This document shows positions 33,540-46,391 of a stretch of 64,000 nt of DNA, piece by piece; position 1 is the stretch's first letter; every line of letters begins with the position of its first letter. A program made the translations under genes and the position numbers. The notes beneath the pieces were generated by a model. It had not been told where the DNA came from. It did no database searches and saw only the letters and a list, made by a program, of their open reading frames with translations. Source of the DNA: Branchiostoma lanceolatum. Lineage: Eukaryota; Chordata; Leptocardii; Amphioxiformes; Branchiostomatidae. The DNA is taken from assembly GCF_035083965.1 (NCBI RefSeq), contig NC_089738.1, forward strand, positions 9,698,734 to 9,762,733, given 5' to 3'.

Positions 33540-33910
33540 GTAGCGTTGACGTGTTTTGTGTCTGTCTGTCAGTGTCTGTCAACACAATATCTAAAGAAGC
33601 CATGGATGGATTGTTTGGATATTTGATAGGTCACCCGCCAGGGTAAGTTTCTATGAGGCCTCAAAATGATTTTGGGCCCTCTGGCGGCTTGCCATTTATA
33701 GTGTATCGGAACGTCCGGATTTGTATTTTTTGATCTGAAGATGGTGCGGTCATCAAATTGAAGTTGTAGATAGCTCTTCTTACAGGTAGAAGCTGCATAG
33801 GTTTAAGCCCCCTAGCCACATGTTCTGGAACTGCAGCATCGTTTGTTGAAATCCGTGAAAGAAGGAGTTGACGGATCGTCGTTATTTTTGGGGGTATTTT
33901 TTATTTTCAT
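33540..33910. repeat. Diverged copy of the 17317-18783 repeat family
   Basis: Shares the module order 'AAGAAGCCATGGATGGAT', 'TTTTGGGCCCTCTGGCGGCTTG', 'GGAACTGCAGC' and 'GTTGACGGATCGTCGT' with the copies inside gene D intron 2. The ends are not preserved. Confidence 0.6.
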
Positions 33911-34995
33911 TTTGTCCTAAGACCCAGATATATTTAGACCAGGCCAGACAGTTCCGCATGCTTACACGGAACTAGTTGTGGTAACAGCGACTTGCATGAC
34001 TGTTTTGATGTATATTTTAGCGTAGCAGCTGTGTCAGTAGGCGGGGAGGAACTACATTCCTACCGCCTGTCGTCACAACACAGCTGCATTGTAGGATGGT
34101 GGGGGAGGGGTGCCGTATAACCGAATCGACATGCACATCGTCATGGGACATGGCTCCTTGATAGCGAAGGCATGCGGTCCTTGTGGAGCGGAATTAGAAA
34201 CAAAACATGGCAAAGTGTATTTCCTGTTTCACATCAGCAACAACAGACGTTTGCAACGACTTGTCGTCGATCAATTTACCAGTCGAGAATTCACGAATTA
34301 AGCGTAACTAAACTGTAGCCAGTCCGACTGAATTTACCGCGATGCGTATCTCGGGGCCTTCCTGAATTTAGCGTGTGCGACGTAGTCAGGATACACATAA
34401 CAATGACAACGATCTTTATTGCATATTCATGTAAAACGTGCGTTAAATACATTGAGGTAGATAACTTAAGAAAAGGTGTACAGAAGTTATGCTATGTTCC
34501 ATCTATATGTACAGAATCTCTTCCCTTTTCTTAAAACATTGTTGTCTACATCTTGTAGACAAATTAAGTTTTTTTTTAGCTTCTCCATTACACTGTATTC
34601 TTATAACGTACGAATTGATATGTTTCTCATGCCACAGGAGGAAAGACCATCATTGTGACAGACGGTAAACCGTTCCAATGTCCATCTGGACTTACGCCAA
34701 GTGGTATATAGATTATTGGGGTCCGGTCTTTACTGAGATTGGATGGATTGCACAGTCAGTAAATGCGACCGACGAGAGCTTCCTTTTAATTGAAAGGACG
34801 GGATGTTTTATGGATTTTCAGCTGATGTATGCAATACTGTCCTCTAACAGAAACAAGGTCGCATACATGGGGGCCCACAATTGACCTTGACCTACGTCTT
34901 CCCAAGATCTACCAAGACACAAAATATCACCGTAATCCATCTAAAGGTCAATGCTTGAGTTATGCTGACTACAACATCCGGAAAAACACACGTAC

Positions 34996-34997
<2 letters not shown>

Positions 34998-35026
<29 letters not shown>

Positions 35027-35030
35027 CACA
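34998..35030. repeat. CAGA tetranucleotide microsatellite
   Basis: About seven CAGA units followed by CACACA. Confidence 0.95.
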
Positions 35031-36792
35031 CACCAAAAGCTATACCTATATCTTTTTTTTCGGTGACAACTGGACCGTCGGGTGACAGACTAGGGCTCAT
35101 TGCAGTGCAAAGAACGTCCGGACGTCCTTGAATGCTTGACTGTGGCGCTTGTTGGTTTTGATAACTGCATAGACGTAACAAACCGCAAGGGGACCAAAAG
35201 TGGTATAGTGCTTCTTCCTGGTGGGACAAAAAGTTTCTCTGCTAACTAATCGTATGGCGTGAAATATGTCTATGTGAAGACATGAATCCCCGGAAAATGT
35301 TTTCTTTCGATCCACATCGGCGTGGCTGCGACATTTACCTGTAATAGAATCACAGTGTTCGATCAATGAATGAAGACCTTTATTGTACATGTTTGCCCCA
35401 CTGGGATATCAATGGACTGTCCCGTTTTTAATCGGGGTATAACAAATTAAAAAAGAAGTAAAACTAGACAAGACAGACAAAAAGTTTATAATCGCTTATT
35501 TTCATTTTCTATGTGTAACTTTTCAAAGCTACCAAGACTTATACAAAGGAAGAAAGACAGAAAAATGATGTGTCAAGCTACCCTCGACAGGTCACTTGTC
35601 AGCGTGCTCCCAACTGATCACTCCTAACCAACTTGACGCATCAATATGGAATAAGAACTTAATATAAAAGACAGTTTATAACAATTGACTGACACGACAA
35701 GAGAGAAGGGATTAAAACCGCTAGCGCAGCCTCCAATACAGGCCACCTAGTAACCCCCTGACCCCAAAAGCGGGAAGAAAACAGTGGCGTTAATAGATTC
35801 AGTGTTCTAGTAACGACTTGTGGCGCAGCGCACACCATCTTCTTCAGATTAAGATGGATTTAATCGATTTTCGGTAAGATGAAACGAAGTAGGTCACAAC
35901 GATTATTGTTAATCATTATTGTTAATGCTGTGCTGAATACGCATATAGTATTAATCCTTGTTTGAATTGATAAGACACAAATGTCCTTCAAAGCTCGCTT
36001 TACCGTTGTGATACTAGTATTAATATACTAGTACTTACTTTCAATTGTGTTTGTACACAACCATTAATAAGTGAGGGCCTTAAATTGGATTTTTCTGGAG
36101 AAATGCACAGAATGTCAAGAGAACCTTTACGGCGGGCAATGAAGAACAAAACGCACAAATATGACACTGCAATGATATTTTCATGTCCAAGACATAATCT
36201 TAATATCCATCGTACCACATGCTCGATACGGCTTATCTGTGCGGTATATTGCCTGAACAGCATATTTCAGATTAGCTGCACAGTCTTCAAATTTGCATTA
36301 TTCATACAGCGCGCCTTTAGATCGATCAGAATTTGGTTTGAATTTCTACCAGAGGTTCGACCTTGGATTCTCTCCTTCCTTTTTGATGGTGCCCTCGTAG
36401 TATTATGTCACTATTTGCAGAAGAAACATTATGTCGTTGTGAGCATTTTTTCTAAAATTTAGTAGGAGCATTAAGCCTTAAACTGATATATTGGTATTTA
36501 AGTAAAGCCCCCATCTAACTATACGGCGATCGCGCTGCTTTCTCGCTAAGACCTAAATTGGATTTGTGTAATACTTGATTTCCTAATTTGAATATCATAA
36601 AAAAATTAAAATATAAAAACAAAATAAACAAAGCGTAAAAATAGACGATTCTTTTAGCAGTCTCTCGAATTTTAGCTCCCAGCGAGGTCGCTGACTCAGT
36701 GGATTGGGGGCCCGTAAGTTATATAAATGGATGAATGAATGAATGAAAACCTTTATTGTACATAGTGGTTGTACGTTATAAGCAAAACGATG

Positions 36793-36794
36793 AG

Positions 36795-36842
<48 letters not shown>
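36793..36842. repeat. TG microsatellite
   Basis: (TG)n of about 50 bp with one interruption. Confidence 0.97.
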
Positions 36843-36843
<1 letters not shown>

Positions 36844-37992
36844 TTGAAGATCGCTGTAAATTCAAAGGAACTGCCATAACAAATGATTTCCTCTATCCTC
36901 TATAAAACTAGAATAACAGTCCAATCTACATTCCTCCCGATAGTATCGATTTGTTAAGACTCCGGCCCATTCGTATCTATTGACTTCCTGACCTTGTGAC
37001 AGATTTAAATCAATCTAACCTCCGCTTTATAGCGCGTGGAGGTCTGTAATAAATCAACACAACTCCCACTGCCGAAGGGTTCTCTTAAAAGGCTTTCTTG
37101 GTTGTAGCACGGTGTTTGCTGTATAAAGCCTTTAAACAGTTTTAAATGCGTTAACTGATGAGTGCCTCTTTCCCGACCCTTATATGTATGGATCAAATGA
37201 TAATGTGCATAGGATACCAATTTGACATCAGTAATGTGCAGTTCACAGAACTTCCGCAAGGTGACAGTATTCATAGTGTGTAATTACACCTCTTCACGGC
37301 AATGGTAGAGCAACCGATTCCGGGATCATGGTGAAAAAATACGAAAAATGTTTTCATGAATTTTGTTGCCTTGCTAAGTTCCTAGTGCAATTTATATAAA
37401 CGTTGCCTAAACATGACCTATTCTATTCAATATTTTCTACGACGTAGCGAACCCATATTTCGCAAATGAGCCAATTAAAGGAACAAAAATTGTCGATTTT
37501 TTTCCTCCCCAATCGTGTGTTTTTGTGGATACTTGGCCGTGCTCTTCTCGTGTTTGAATTTATGAAATAATACTCTTTTGTACAACTATACAAATCTATT
37601 TTTTATATCTTCCTCAATTTACACGTTGATTGTTCAAAGAGTATTAAATCTGCTATCTCATAGATACCTCCCACCTTAAACCACTGACGAATAATTCATA
37701 TACATATTCTGTATACTGCAATGGTACTCAAGTTGATGATGATAGATTGTAATGGCAGCGTGTTGATCATTATCAAGCGTGTGTGATAATCAGAATCATA
37801 ATGATAAAGAAATGATGATAAATGCACACAGTGGGAATGTTGATTTTTACTTGACGCTAAACGCCCCGTGTCGTAAGCAACCATTAAGCGGTTTGTCGGC
37901 GGGTCCGACAATTACCGGTGAACGGTGGTTTATGTGGTTGTGCATATAAGTAAAGTATCATATTACTGTCCTAGGTAAATGTTAACGTTAAA

Positions 37993-38402
37993 GGTAGTCC
38001 TGTAGCCTTATGAGGCCGTCGGGACTGTGGGTTGTTATGCACTGTATCTAGGGCATCCTCTGTGAAAAAAGAAGCCGTCTAAAATGTTTGGACGCCGTCT
38101 AAGAACGTTTTAGTGCGTCGGAGCCCGTCCCAGGCCGTCTGTCCTGTCAGAAACGGCGGCGGATACGTCGCGCGCGTTCAGGCCGTCCTGCCCGTCTGTT
38201 AGTTGGCTTAGCCCTCTCCCTCCACGGCCTTTTAACTCCCCAACAGAAGCCAGGTACCCATTTTTACACCTGGGTGGAGTGAGGAAAGTCGTATAAAGGG
38301 CTTTTCCCAAGGGCACAACATCGGTGGCATATCAGCGGATTCTAACCTACGACCTCTGGGTTCTTGGCCAAACAAACCGTTACTCCAACACGATGCCACA
38401 CA
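37993..38402 (-). mobile_element. tRNA-derived SINE, copy 3, with internal GCCGTC-rich insert
   Basis: The right end carries a tRNA-like part (degenerate B box), then the body (CCCATTTTTACACCTGGGTG and the inverse of CCCTTGGGAAAAGCCC). The far 3' end (TGAGGCCGTCGGGACTGTGGG) lies at 37993-38060. Between body and 3' end there are about 150 bp made of GCCGTCT/GCCGTCC phrases not seen in the other copies. Confidence 0.78.
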
Positions 38403-41067
38403 TATCATTGTCGCTGCATGTTTCATGTCAGTGTTATTTGCATAATCGACTCCAAGCTGAGCATGTGCATTTTGCATTCATTGGATGACAGTAATCGATT
38501 ATCGAGCCTTACCGTAATTTTAGTAGGGCGTAAGTAAGAGCACAACGAATACAGAACCTTCCACTACTAATACTCAGTGAAATATCGCAGATAGAAACAT
38601 TTTCTTAAAAAATGGCATGTGTCAGTTTGATTTATACTTGCGGGGCAGGTGGGGTATTGGAAAACCGCGCTTATTTAGAAGTCTCTGACAAAAACCGTCA
38701 AAATAAGATTGGTCCATATTTGTCCCATGCAGGTTTGATCGCTTGTTATAAAACCTGTATACACATATACAGATGAGCAGACAAACAGCCACATATACAC
38801 ACGAACACACACACAAACACACGCACGTGCACTGGCACACACATGCACGCAATTGCAAGTTGTCTGTGTATTGTCGTTTACCCATATGTTTAGCAACTGT
38901 GCCTTTTACATTGCATTGAAACGCATTGAGAAAGCTCAATTCGATTCTACCGACAAAGGCTTTTTCAAGCAGTGACCTAAATAAGTTGAAATCGTTAGTG
39001 GCATTCTGCAATAAGCGGTGATATATGAAAGGTAGAAAATAGGTCAATTGCTGGAAAAAATTGGATTACCTCTCATGAAAAATTGGTGCCCACTCGGCTT
39101 AATAGACTTGTTTATAAATCGGGTACTTTTAAGTTGCACCGACATCGCTCAGACGTCGGAATTACATTTAAGAAAGGGTTTCCTAATGCTTTTCTTTAGC
39201 ATTTAGGAAGTCGACATTTCTTTCAAAGAATGGCATACCATTATCCAAAGCTGCTGGGCTAAATAGTCGAATAGTTCGAAAACACAGTATAGACGTATGG
39301 TTTACTTGCAAAAATTCACTTGGTCCAGCATCATTTTTGGGGGTCAAAATTTTATTTTCATTTTTTTTTCAACTGCGGCATAACATTGTTTTAGCTTTGT
39401 TGATGTTTGAGTTTTTGTCTTGTTTTTCATTTCTTGTCTTTTGTAGACCCCCATCATCTCAAGGTTTCAGATAAACCAACGATAAACCATTGCACTAAGC
39501 AGTCAATATTCCAAGTAGGGCGTGGTCAGATAGGGCTGGTTCGGACTGAGGAAATACCTTATAATCGACTAACCATTCAAAATTCCCTCCTTAGAATGCA
39601 AAATCTACATCTTTTCGACTAAACAAACCATTTAACAACTGTTGACAGAAACCGTGAAGACGAAATCACCACGTTTTGATGTCGATACTCCCCCGCGCCT
39701 TTGTGTTCATCGCAATTTGCCCGGCTAATTTTCCGCTGTCTGTAGGAGTATGAAGACAAATTTTTACACCGCTGGAACAAATGGCATTGGGCACCGTCGC
39801 CGTGCCTTTGGCGCGATTAAATTAACGGAGATGAATTAACCAGAACCAGAAAAGTCGATCTACAGATTCGTCTTTGTGGACGTTTATTGATTTTTGAGCT
39901 CTTACCTGGGTTCAATCTAACGGTACCATGATTTGAACGTGCGTTTTCTGAAAGGCTTCAACGGAATGTCATGGGCCATGAAACATAGTCGTTACTAACG
40001 GATGTGAAACTTGGTGATTTGTGGTGAGTCATAATGTGTTCTTTCTCACGTCCCTCTCACAAAATCGATATAGTGGTCCGACACTTTGGTGGCAAATTTG
40101 CACCCAGTCAGAAACTACCTTCAAGGCATTATGGACTTTTGGATCTACATAAGACAAGCAACCATAAAATCAGAATTTGACAGCGGAAATAGAGACATCA
40201 TTATTTTAGATGTCTAAATGGCCAACGTTTCATTAGTATCAAAATATACCAAGAGGCGTTCAATACCTTCCAAGGGGCCAAATGAGGAGGTGTCCTTAAG
40301 ACCCTACGTGAACATTAAGACAAGAAAGAGGACGTAGTAAAATGAGTAAAGACCTAAGGGTTCATAGATCAAAACCATCGTTTATTCTCAGATCGATCCA
40401 CAGAGGCCTCAAACAAGGGAACGCTTTGCCGAGGGCAACTCAGTAACGATGATCCTTACAATAACTCACGTGTCTTTATTCATGGACTTCAGCTTCTACA
40501 ACTACACTACTTTGACCTTACGTCGTTTCCTACTTAAACTGGTCGCTAACTTATATATCTAGCCATCACGTCATAAATGCCAGAGATTGGATATTGCTAT
40601 GTTTCCGTATAAAATTCTTGTAAATATTGTAAACATATGTTAAAGATTAGGCTAAGGTGGACCCATGGCCATAGCGACAAGATTCCCAGAGTTCCTTGCG
40701 CGCGGAGTTATTGCTGCAAAGCGCGGCTTAGTATTATATGTACTCATTTTGCTAAAGCAGACGAGATTTCAATATAGCTACCCGTTGAAGGGCCAATCAT
40801 TCTAAAGCTAGTCACGAACACTAGGACATAGTACCGACAGACATTATTGCTTGAACACTTACAACATCGGCTAACTACAACTCACTCAATATTTCAATGA
40901 AACAACTACATGAACATATGAGCAGGACGACCATCAATGTGATAGAGTTACTAAAAAGGAAGGGTTATGCATTTTTCTATGCTTTGATGTTAGCAGCAAA
41001 GTTTATACATGACTAAATGATGTGTTAGAAGAGTAACCATAGATGAATAGGGCTCCCACTGTCCTCC

Positions 41068-41073
41068 TTTATT
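41068..41073 (-). terminator. Candidate polyadenylation signal of gene G
   Basis: TTTATT (AATAAA on the minus strand), about 890 bp past the stop of gene G. Confidence 0.4.
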
Positions 41074-41962
41074 ATATAGCTGAGCTCCATGCAGAAGTTC
41101 CTATCCTGAGCAAATGTGAAACATAAAGTAAACTGCAACTCGGGAGTGACCATTATTTCTACAACATGCTTTATAAATGTTATCTGACAGACAATTTAAA
41201 TCTGAAACGCAAATCGGTTTAGCACAACACGACATACCTAACGTTAGCATATTTATATTTTTCAAAATGCATATTACGACTGTGCAATTTTACATGCAAG
41301 ATATGCGCTACCTTTTCTTCCTGACTCCCAAGTATATATTACAAAGATATCCTTTCCTGGCCCCATATAATGAACCATTCGCAGTTAAACAGGTACGTGT
41401 TAGTCTTCTACCCAAGCACCGTTATTTTGCCGATCTTTCAGACATGGATTACCATTCCGTCGTCAAGGAAGAAAGAATAAGAAGAAAGATTGTCACCGGA
41501 TAGAGTTTGTCGAATTTTTTTGTGGCGGCCATCTTAGTTTCCGTCTCATTGCAAAGTTGTCATCTGTCCTCACATCCATTATCTGCAACCATCTTTTCAT
41601 ATGAGCACATTCTAGGATTAAACTTCTAGTGAATTATATAGAGAGCACCACTATCATTCCTTATGTAAGGATATGATGTATTTAGCTATCTATTTGGTAG
41701 GATGTTTCTGTTCTACTTCGGTGTTCTTCATGAGAAAATCATGTACCGTCTACTTTGTGCTTGTACATTATGATAACCTGGATTGTCTTAGGTCCCATTC
41801 TTGCTCTTCTCCACTATATGATATTTTCCAATCGTTTCTCATCTCTGTATGGCTAGCCCCTACGGGAAACCAAGATGGCCGACATCTCATTCGCGTACGC
41901 GCAAGGAACCCTGGGGTAGCTGGTTCAAAGGTCATGGTATATCCCTATGCTACGTCGCTTTC

Positions 41963-44900
41963 TTAAGCCTTGGGACGGAGGATGTTGATGAATTCCTCGT
42001 AGTTGACCCGGCCATCGCCGTCTTTGTCGGCAGCCTGGATCATCTCATCGATTTCAGCATCAGTCATCCGCTGTCCCATGCTGGCCATGGCTGCCTTCAG
42101 TTCCTGGGGATCAATGTAGCCATTGCCATCCTGTGGGAAAAGGCAAACCAAACTCATGGTCAGTAGGTAGTCTCACAAGGTAGCTAGTCCCATTTCGAGG
42201 CCGTAGGGGCAGTGGGTTGTTATCCACTGTATCTTAAGGGCAAGTCCGGCTTGCCCTAACCCTCTTCTTCTTACACCGCCTTTTTCGCTTCTCTAACCAA
42301 AGTCAAATACCAATTTTTGCACCTTGGTGGAGTGAGGAACTTCGTAAAGTGCATTTCCAAAGAGCACAAGATCAGTGACACGACAGGATTCGAACCCAGG
42401 ACCTCCAGGTTCTGGACCAAAAACCCTGCCGTTACGTCACACGACCCCACTTACTGGCAACACGACCTCACAATCGTTTTTCGAACCTGGGCTTTACATG
42501 TAAGAACATCATGTAGGAGGACAGTTACGAAATACTTTGTCTCGCTGAGTTTAGAGTTCATCGTAGCATAACTCACTATACCGCATAAAAGGCTGGTTGG
42601 CACAGAGTTATGCTGCAATTTTCTGAAGTGCTTTCAACTGAAGTCAAAGGGCTAGACGGATTTCGACCACGCACATGGTATTTTCAAATTCAATATGATA
42701 AGGTCTCATACGGTTGAGTGATCGTAATACGTGGATAAAAAGGTTTTGGAACGAGTGCATACGTGTGTACATTATATTCATTACCCATGGCAATCTTTTA
42801 TGACCATACATTGACTGTACCAGATCACAAACCTGAGAATTTCCCTTCATGAAGTCAAATGAATAACCGTTCTTTTTAAACAGCTGATAATTTTCATATT
42901 TCAAGGAGATCTTGTAGCCAAAGTTGTGCAATGCAATTGACAACGGTCGAATCTTCGCTATCCCTAGCTGAGTAGCCCTAACGCACTTGCCAGTATTTAG
43001 TATGCACACTGTTATCAGTGTAAGGATCGTTCAAAGGCGATCGTTATGGAAAAGAAGTCAAGAGTAGTTCCCCTCGCTACATAGCTCTATCCACCCTTTC
43101 AAAGGTTCTGAAGCCTTTACGTAGCCCTATCACGTTTGTCAGTATTTAGTATGTACAGTGTTATAGCCTAGTAAGGATCTTTCAGAGGCGATCGATAGAT
43201 CAAACAGAAATCAAGAGTTCCCTCGCTAGCTCTACCCTCGCCTCACTATGAGGGTCTAGATGGGGATGGGGTGGGCAGCGCTTTACGAATGTGAATTCGA
43301 AAGAACCACCTACGTATTTCGCTTAAACCAAGCAAGGCAATCTACGCAAAATTTGGTCGTCTCGCTACGAATAGACCGCTTGCCACTTACGGCGGCCATT
43401 TTGTATTTCCCAGGGTCAGCTCGGGGTCATGGACCAAAGTGAGACTTAGGTTGTGTGAGCCTAGAATAAGCCTCTATTGCAATATAGGTATGCCATCTTT
43501 GGTGGTATATTTTGGTGCTATTGGCAAGAGGTCTATTACGTGAATTAGACGGCTTTCCCTACCAATGGCGTGAAATATGCTGCCTACACCATACGGAAAA
43601 GAGGCATGCAGGCCCTCACCCTATGAAAGGTTCTGAAGGCTTCACGAATTGTCTCCTCGTATAGGTAGTGGCCCTATCATGCTTGTCAGTATTTAGTATG
43701 CACATTGATATAGTAAGGATCGTTCAAAAGCAATCGATATGAAACAGAAGTCAAGAGATCTACTCACCCTATCAAAGGTTCTGAAGGCTTCACGAAGCGT
43801 CTCCTCGGCCGGCTGGTTGGACATGACCTGGTACACCATCCCCAGGAACTCGTCGAAGTTCAGAGTGCCACTGTCATCCTTATCAGCCGCCTTGATCATG
43901 GCCTGGCGGAATGGAGAGGAGACGGATTAGCATTTAAATTAAACCGCGGGAAGACATAGGTCAGCTAACCTGTGAAGGGCACCGGTGTCGCGCAAAATTT
44001 CTGCTCCACTAGGTTTTTGCTCCGAGGGGTAGTGGGTGGGGTTTGGGTTAGGGCCATAGGGTCAGGGTGAGGTTACGGTTAGCAGATCAACAACTTAATT
44101 CCAAATCCGCTTCGACTTTTGGTTGAAAATTGCCACCCCTCAGGTGTGACACAATTCTCAGGTATACGGGAGTCTGGAAACTTCCAAGTAATGTTGGGGC
44201 AAATATTTGGCAGGGGCAAAAATTTGCATCGACACCGGATCTCCTGCAATTGCGTTAGCTTGTAAATCGGACGAAAATATATGTGGTAAGAGGACGAGCA
44301 GACATGGTAATCCAATGGTCAGACATCACCAAGAAAAGTAAATAAAATGTATTTAGTTACTACAAATTCTGAACGGAAGTTTTATCTAACTTTCTTCTAA
44401 AGACTTCATCTTTTTAAACATAAGATAACTGTTATTGATTTAACATACCAAGGAACAAAGACTAACTTTCTCCGGATAACATTGGTATTAACGTCATATT
44501 TCAACTTCAGTCACATTTTAGACTATATTTGAAGTTTCAAACCACCATTGCTACCAACCAGAAAGATTCAGTTGTCGCATTGAATTTCTCGTATATAAAT
44601 CTATATCAGCTTAGAAGAAAAAATGAAGGGTTTAGATAAAACGACGAAGAATCTCGACCTTACCTATTAATCAATGATAACTGTCGTTACTTTGTATCCT
44701 TTTATCTATAGTTACTTAAGTTGCCACAGCAGATCGATCATATTAAAGCACTGATATTTTATATAATAAAAATTCATCATCTTTACGGCTCCTTGATCGT
44801 TAAGAAGTCTTGAACTCCACCCCGAGGGTAACCGAGCGGTAGAGGATCAATGCTGATGGTATGTCTCTTCTGCTAGTAATTATTTGAATGTCGATGTTGC

Positions 44901-45433
44901 ATATCGAGTTTCGTGTAGGCGTACAGTTCATGGCATGACAAGAGGTTCCAAGGATATAAAGTATAAAAGATAGTAGACAGTACTGTCTTGAATACTAAGG
45001 TTGAAGTAAAAGCTACCGGATTCGTTAAAGAAATTGAAATTTTTTGACATCGGAATTGTTTTATGCTTTTATGCGTGTATGAAAATGGCCAGGTTAATTT
45101 GAATTTACATAATGTAGTTACAGTCATGCGCTTATTACATTACACATATTCAAATTTATAGATGTGACTCTTCCAGTTGAATCAACAAACATGGCGGCTG
45201 TGACGTCACGTGCGCACGCGCAAACACACGTGTGATGTCACATCCGCCATGTGGCGTCAGGTCCGCACACCGAATATACGTACCCGAACCATTTCCTTTG
45301 TGGGAGCCTGTCCGAGCTGCTTAAGTGCCGTTTCCAATTCCTCTGCGTTGATCACGCTGTCCTTGTTCTTATCGAAAGCCTCAAAAACCGCCTTGTACTG
45401 CTTGAGCTGATCCTTGTTGAATCGTCCAGCCAT
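41963..45433 (-). CDS. Gene G: calmodulin-like EF-hand protein, 150 aa
   Basis: Three coding exons: 45284-45433 (50 codons, start MAGRFNKDQLKQYK), 43768-43902 (45) and 41963-42130 (55 plus stop), phase-0 joins, donors GTACGT and GTGAGT. EF1 loop DKNKDSVINAEE has serine where the loop glycine is expected. EF2 DKDDSGTLNFDE, EF3 DRDGNGYIDPQE and EF4 DKDGDGRVNYEE are canonical. The C-terminal half (EIDEMIQAADKDGDGRVNYE) is the most calmodulin-like sequence in the window. Calmodulin itself would have ADQLTEEQ-type residues near the start and would lack this EF1 change, so G is a calmodulin-like paralogue or a troponin C relative. An acceptor (TTATTCTCTAG) lies 12 nt before the ATG; the proposed first exon is at 46575. 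Intron 2 holds a SINE and partial copies of the gene's own exon 2 end. Confidence 0.93.
42172..42450 (-). mobile_element. tRNA-derived SINE, copy 4
   Basis: Complete minus-strand copy: a tRNA-like head with B box (GGGTTCGAATCCTG on the minus strand, about 42388-42401), the shared body (TTGCACCTTGGTGGAGTGAGG) and a 3' end GAGGCCGTAGGGGCAGTGGG. It lies in intron 2 of gene G. Confidence 0.85.
42957..43812 (-). repeat. Tandem partial duplications of gene G exon 2 end and adjoining intron
   Basis: The functional exon tail (43768-43812) and its adjoining intron (43669-43767) recur as an exon-tail remnant at 43617-43660, again at 43094-43125, and as intron copies at 43126-43222 and 42965-43053. Shared intron phrases are TTGTCAGTATTTAGTATG, TAAGGATCGTTCA and AGAAGTCAAGAG. 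The 43617 remnant still encodes EETIREAFRTFHR before GTGAG, with an aspartate-to-histidine change at the start of the EF3 loop. The remnants lack acceptors and are unlikely to be spliced in. Confidence 0.85.
45187..45254. promoter_or_regulatory. CRE-containing imperfect palindrome in gene G intron 1
   Basis: ACATGGCGGCTGTGACGTCA at 45189-45208 pairs with TGATGTCACATCCGCCATGT at the right end. It contains an exact CRE (TGACGTCA, 45201-45208), two ACGTG motifs, and CGCGCACG-type centre sequence. It lies 30 bp from the exon 1 donor of gene G. Similar ACATGGCGGCTATGACGTCA occurs at 28219 in gene F, so it may be a dispersed element rather than a dedicated control site. Confidence 0.55.
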
Positions 45434-46391
45434 CTTGATTTATGTCTAGAGAATAAGTAGAGAAAATGTTTTGATATTTTGACAAAATTGTTAAAGCGAT
45501 GGACAGGTGACGCTTGAATAACGCTTAGCAAAGAGTTGCACATGTATCTTTCTGAATACAATGAACGTTGAACCATACATAGATGCAAATAGCTAGGATA
45601 CAACCTTGAATCTTAAATGTTCAGTGCTACAAAATAATTAATATACGTGGCCATGGTACGAAGTACACTCAGATTGAAACTGAAGACTGGCTTTATCGTA
45701 TCTTCATTACTACTTACCTTTCCGATTGATAGCTTTGTTAGTTTTAAAGGCTCATTTGTATTCATTAATCTGCAACATTTTAGTACCAAAGCTGGTCACG
45801 TAAGGGGCGGTTGATCCGTACAGTTGCATATCAGTATGTGCGGGAGTATTATACCTCAACGTAAGTTAGTATTAACGTATATGGGATGGTTTTATATAAC
45901 GCAGTGCGTAGTATTTAGTAGTAAAATTAGTTTCTTTATCCTAGGTGTTATAACGTTCTGTAATAGATACCCTGGAAGTCAAATGCCACGAGGGAATGAA
46001 AAGATAACATCATTACATGGAGTAACTTCACAATAAGAGGAATGATTTGAAATGAAACTCAATAAAGCTGTTCTTGAACAAAATTTGAGCTTGACGAGAA
46101 AAAGAATGAATCCCATAAAATAGACGGTGGTTAGTATCTTCTTGCCTTTGCACCTGAAAAGTTAAGATGATGGTTTATTTTAATTCTGAGATCATGATAA
46201 ACACAACGTTTTATTAAAGGCAGCCCAGAAAATTAAAAAGCAACTTTCATGAATATGATAACATACACCGCAAAACATTTAACGTGATATCTTTGTTAAA
46301 GCATGATCATTAGACTGAAAGAAGATGACGTGCCTGACAAGGGAAAATGCTTTTATGATACAAACATGAATATTTATACCAATTATTCATG

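Larger units (their letters stand above)
33350..41060. other. Intergenic between G and F, no gene recognised
   Basis: 7.7 kb without a credible exon on either strand. It contains the repeat at 33540, an imperfect hairpin at about 34025-34085 (GCAGCTGTGTCAGTAGGCGG paired with its near complement), microsatellites at 34998 and 36793, and the SINE at 37993. The longest open frames here have no family resemblance and no splice context. Confidence 0.5.

Noticed and set aside
41177-41503. 108-codon plus-strand open frame
   Set aside because: No recognisable domain, AT-rich, no splice or promoter context, and it overlaps the probable 3' end of gene G.
42644-43009. 121-codon minus-strand open frame
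   Set aside because: It lies in gene G intron 2 and runs into the duplicated intron blocks; no domain seen.
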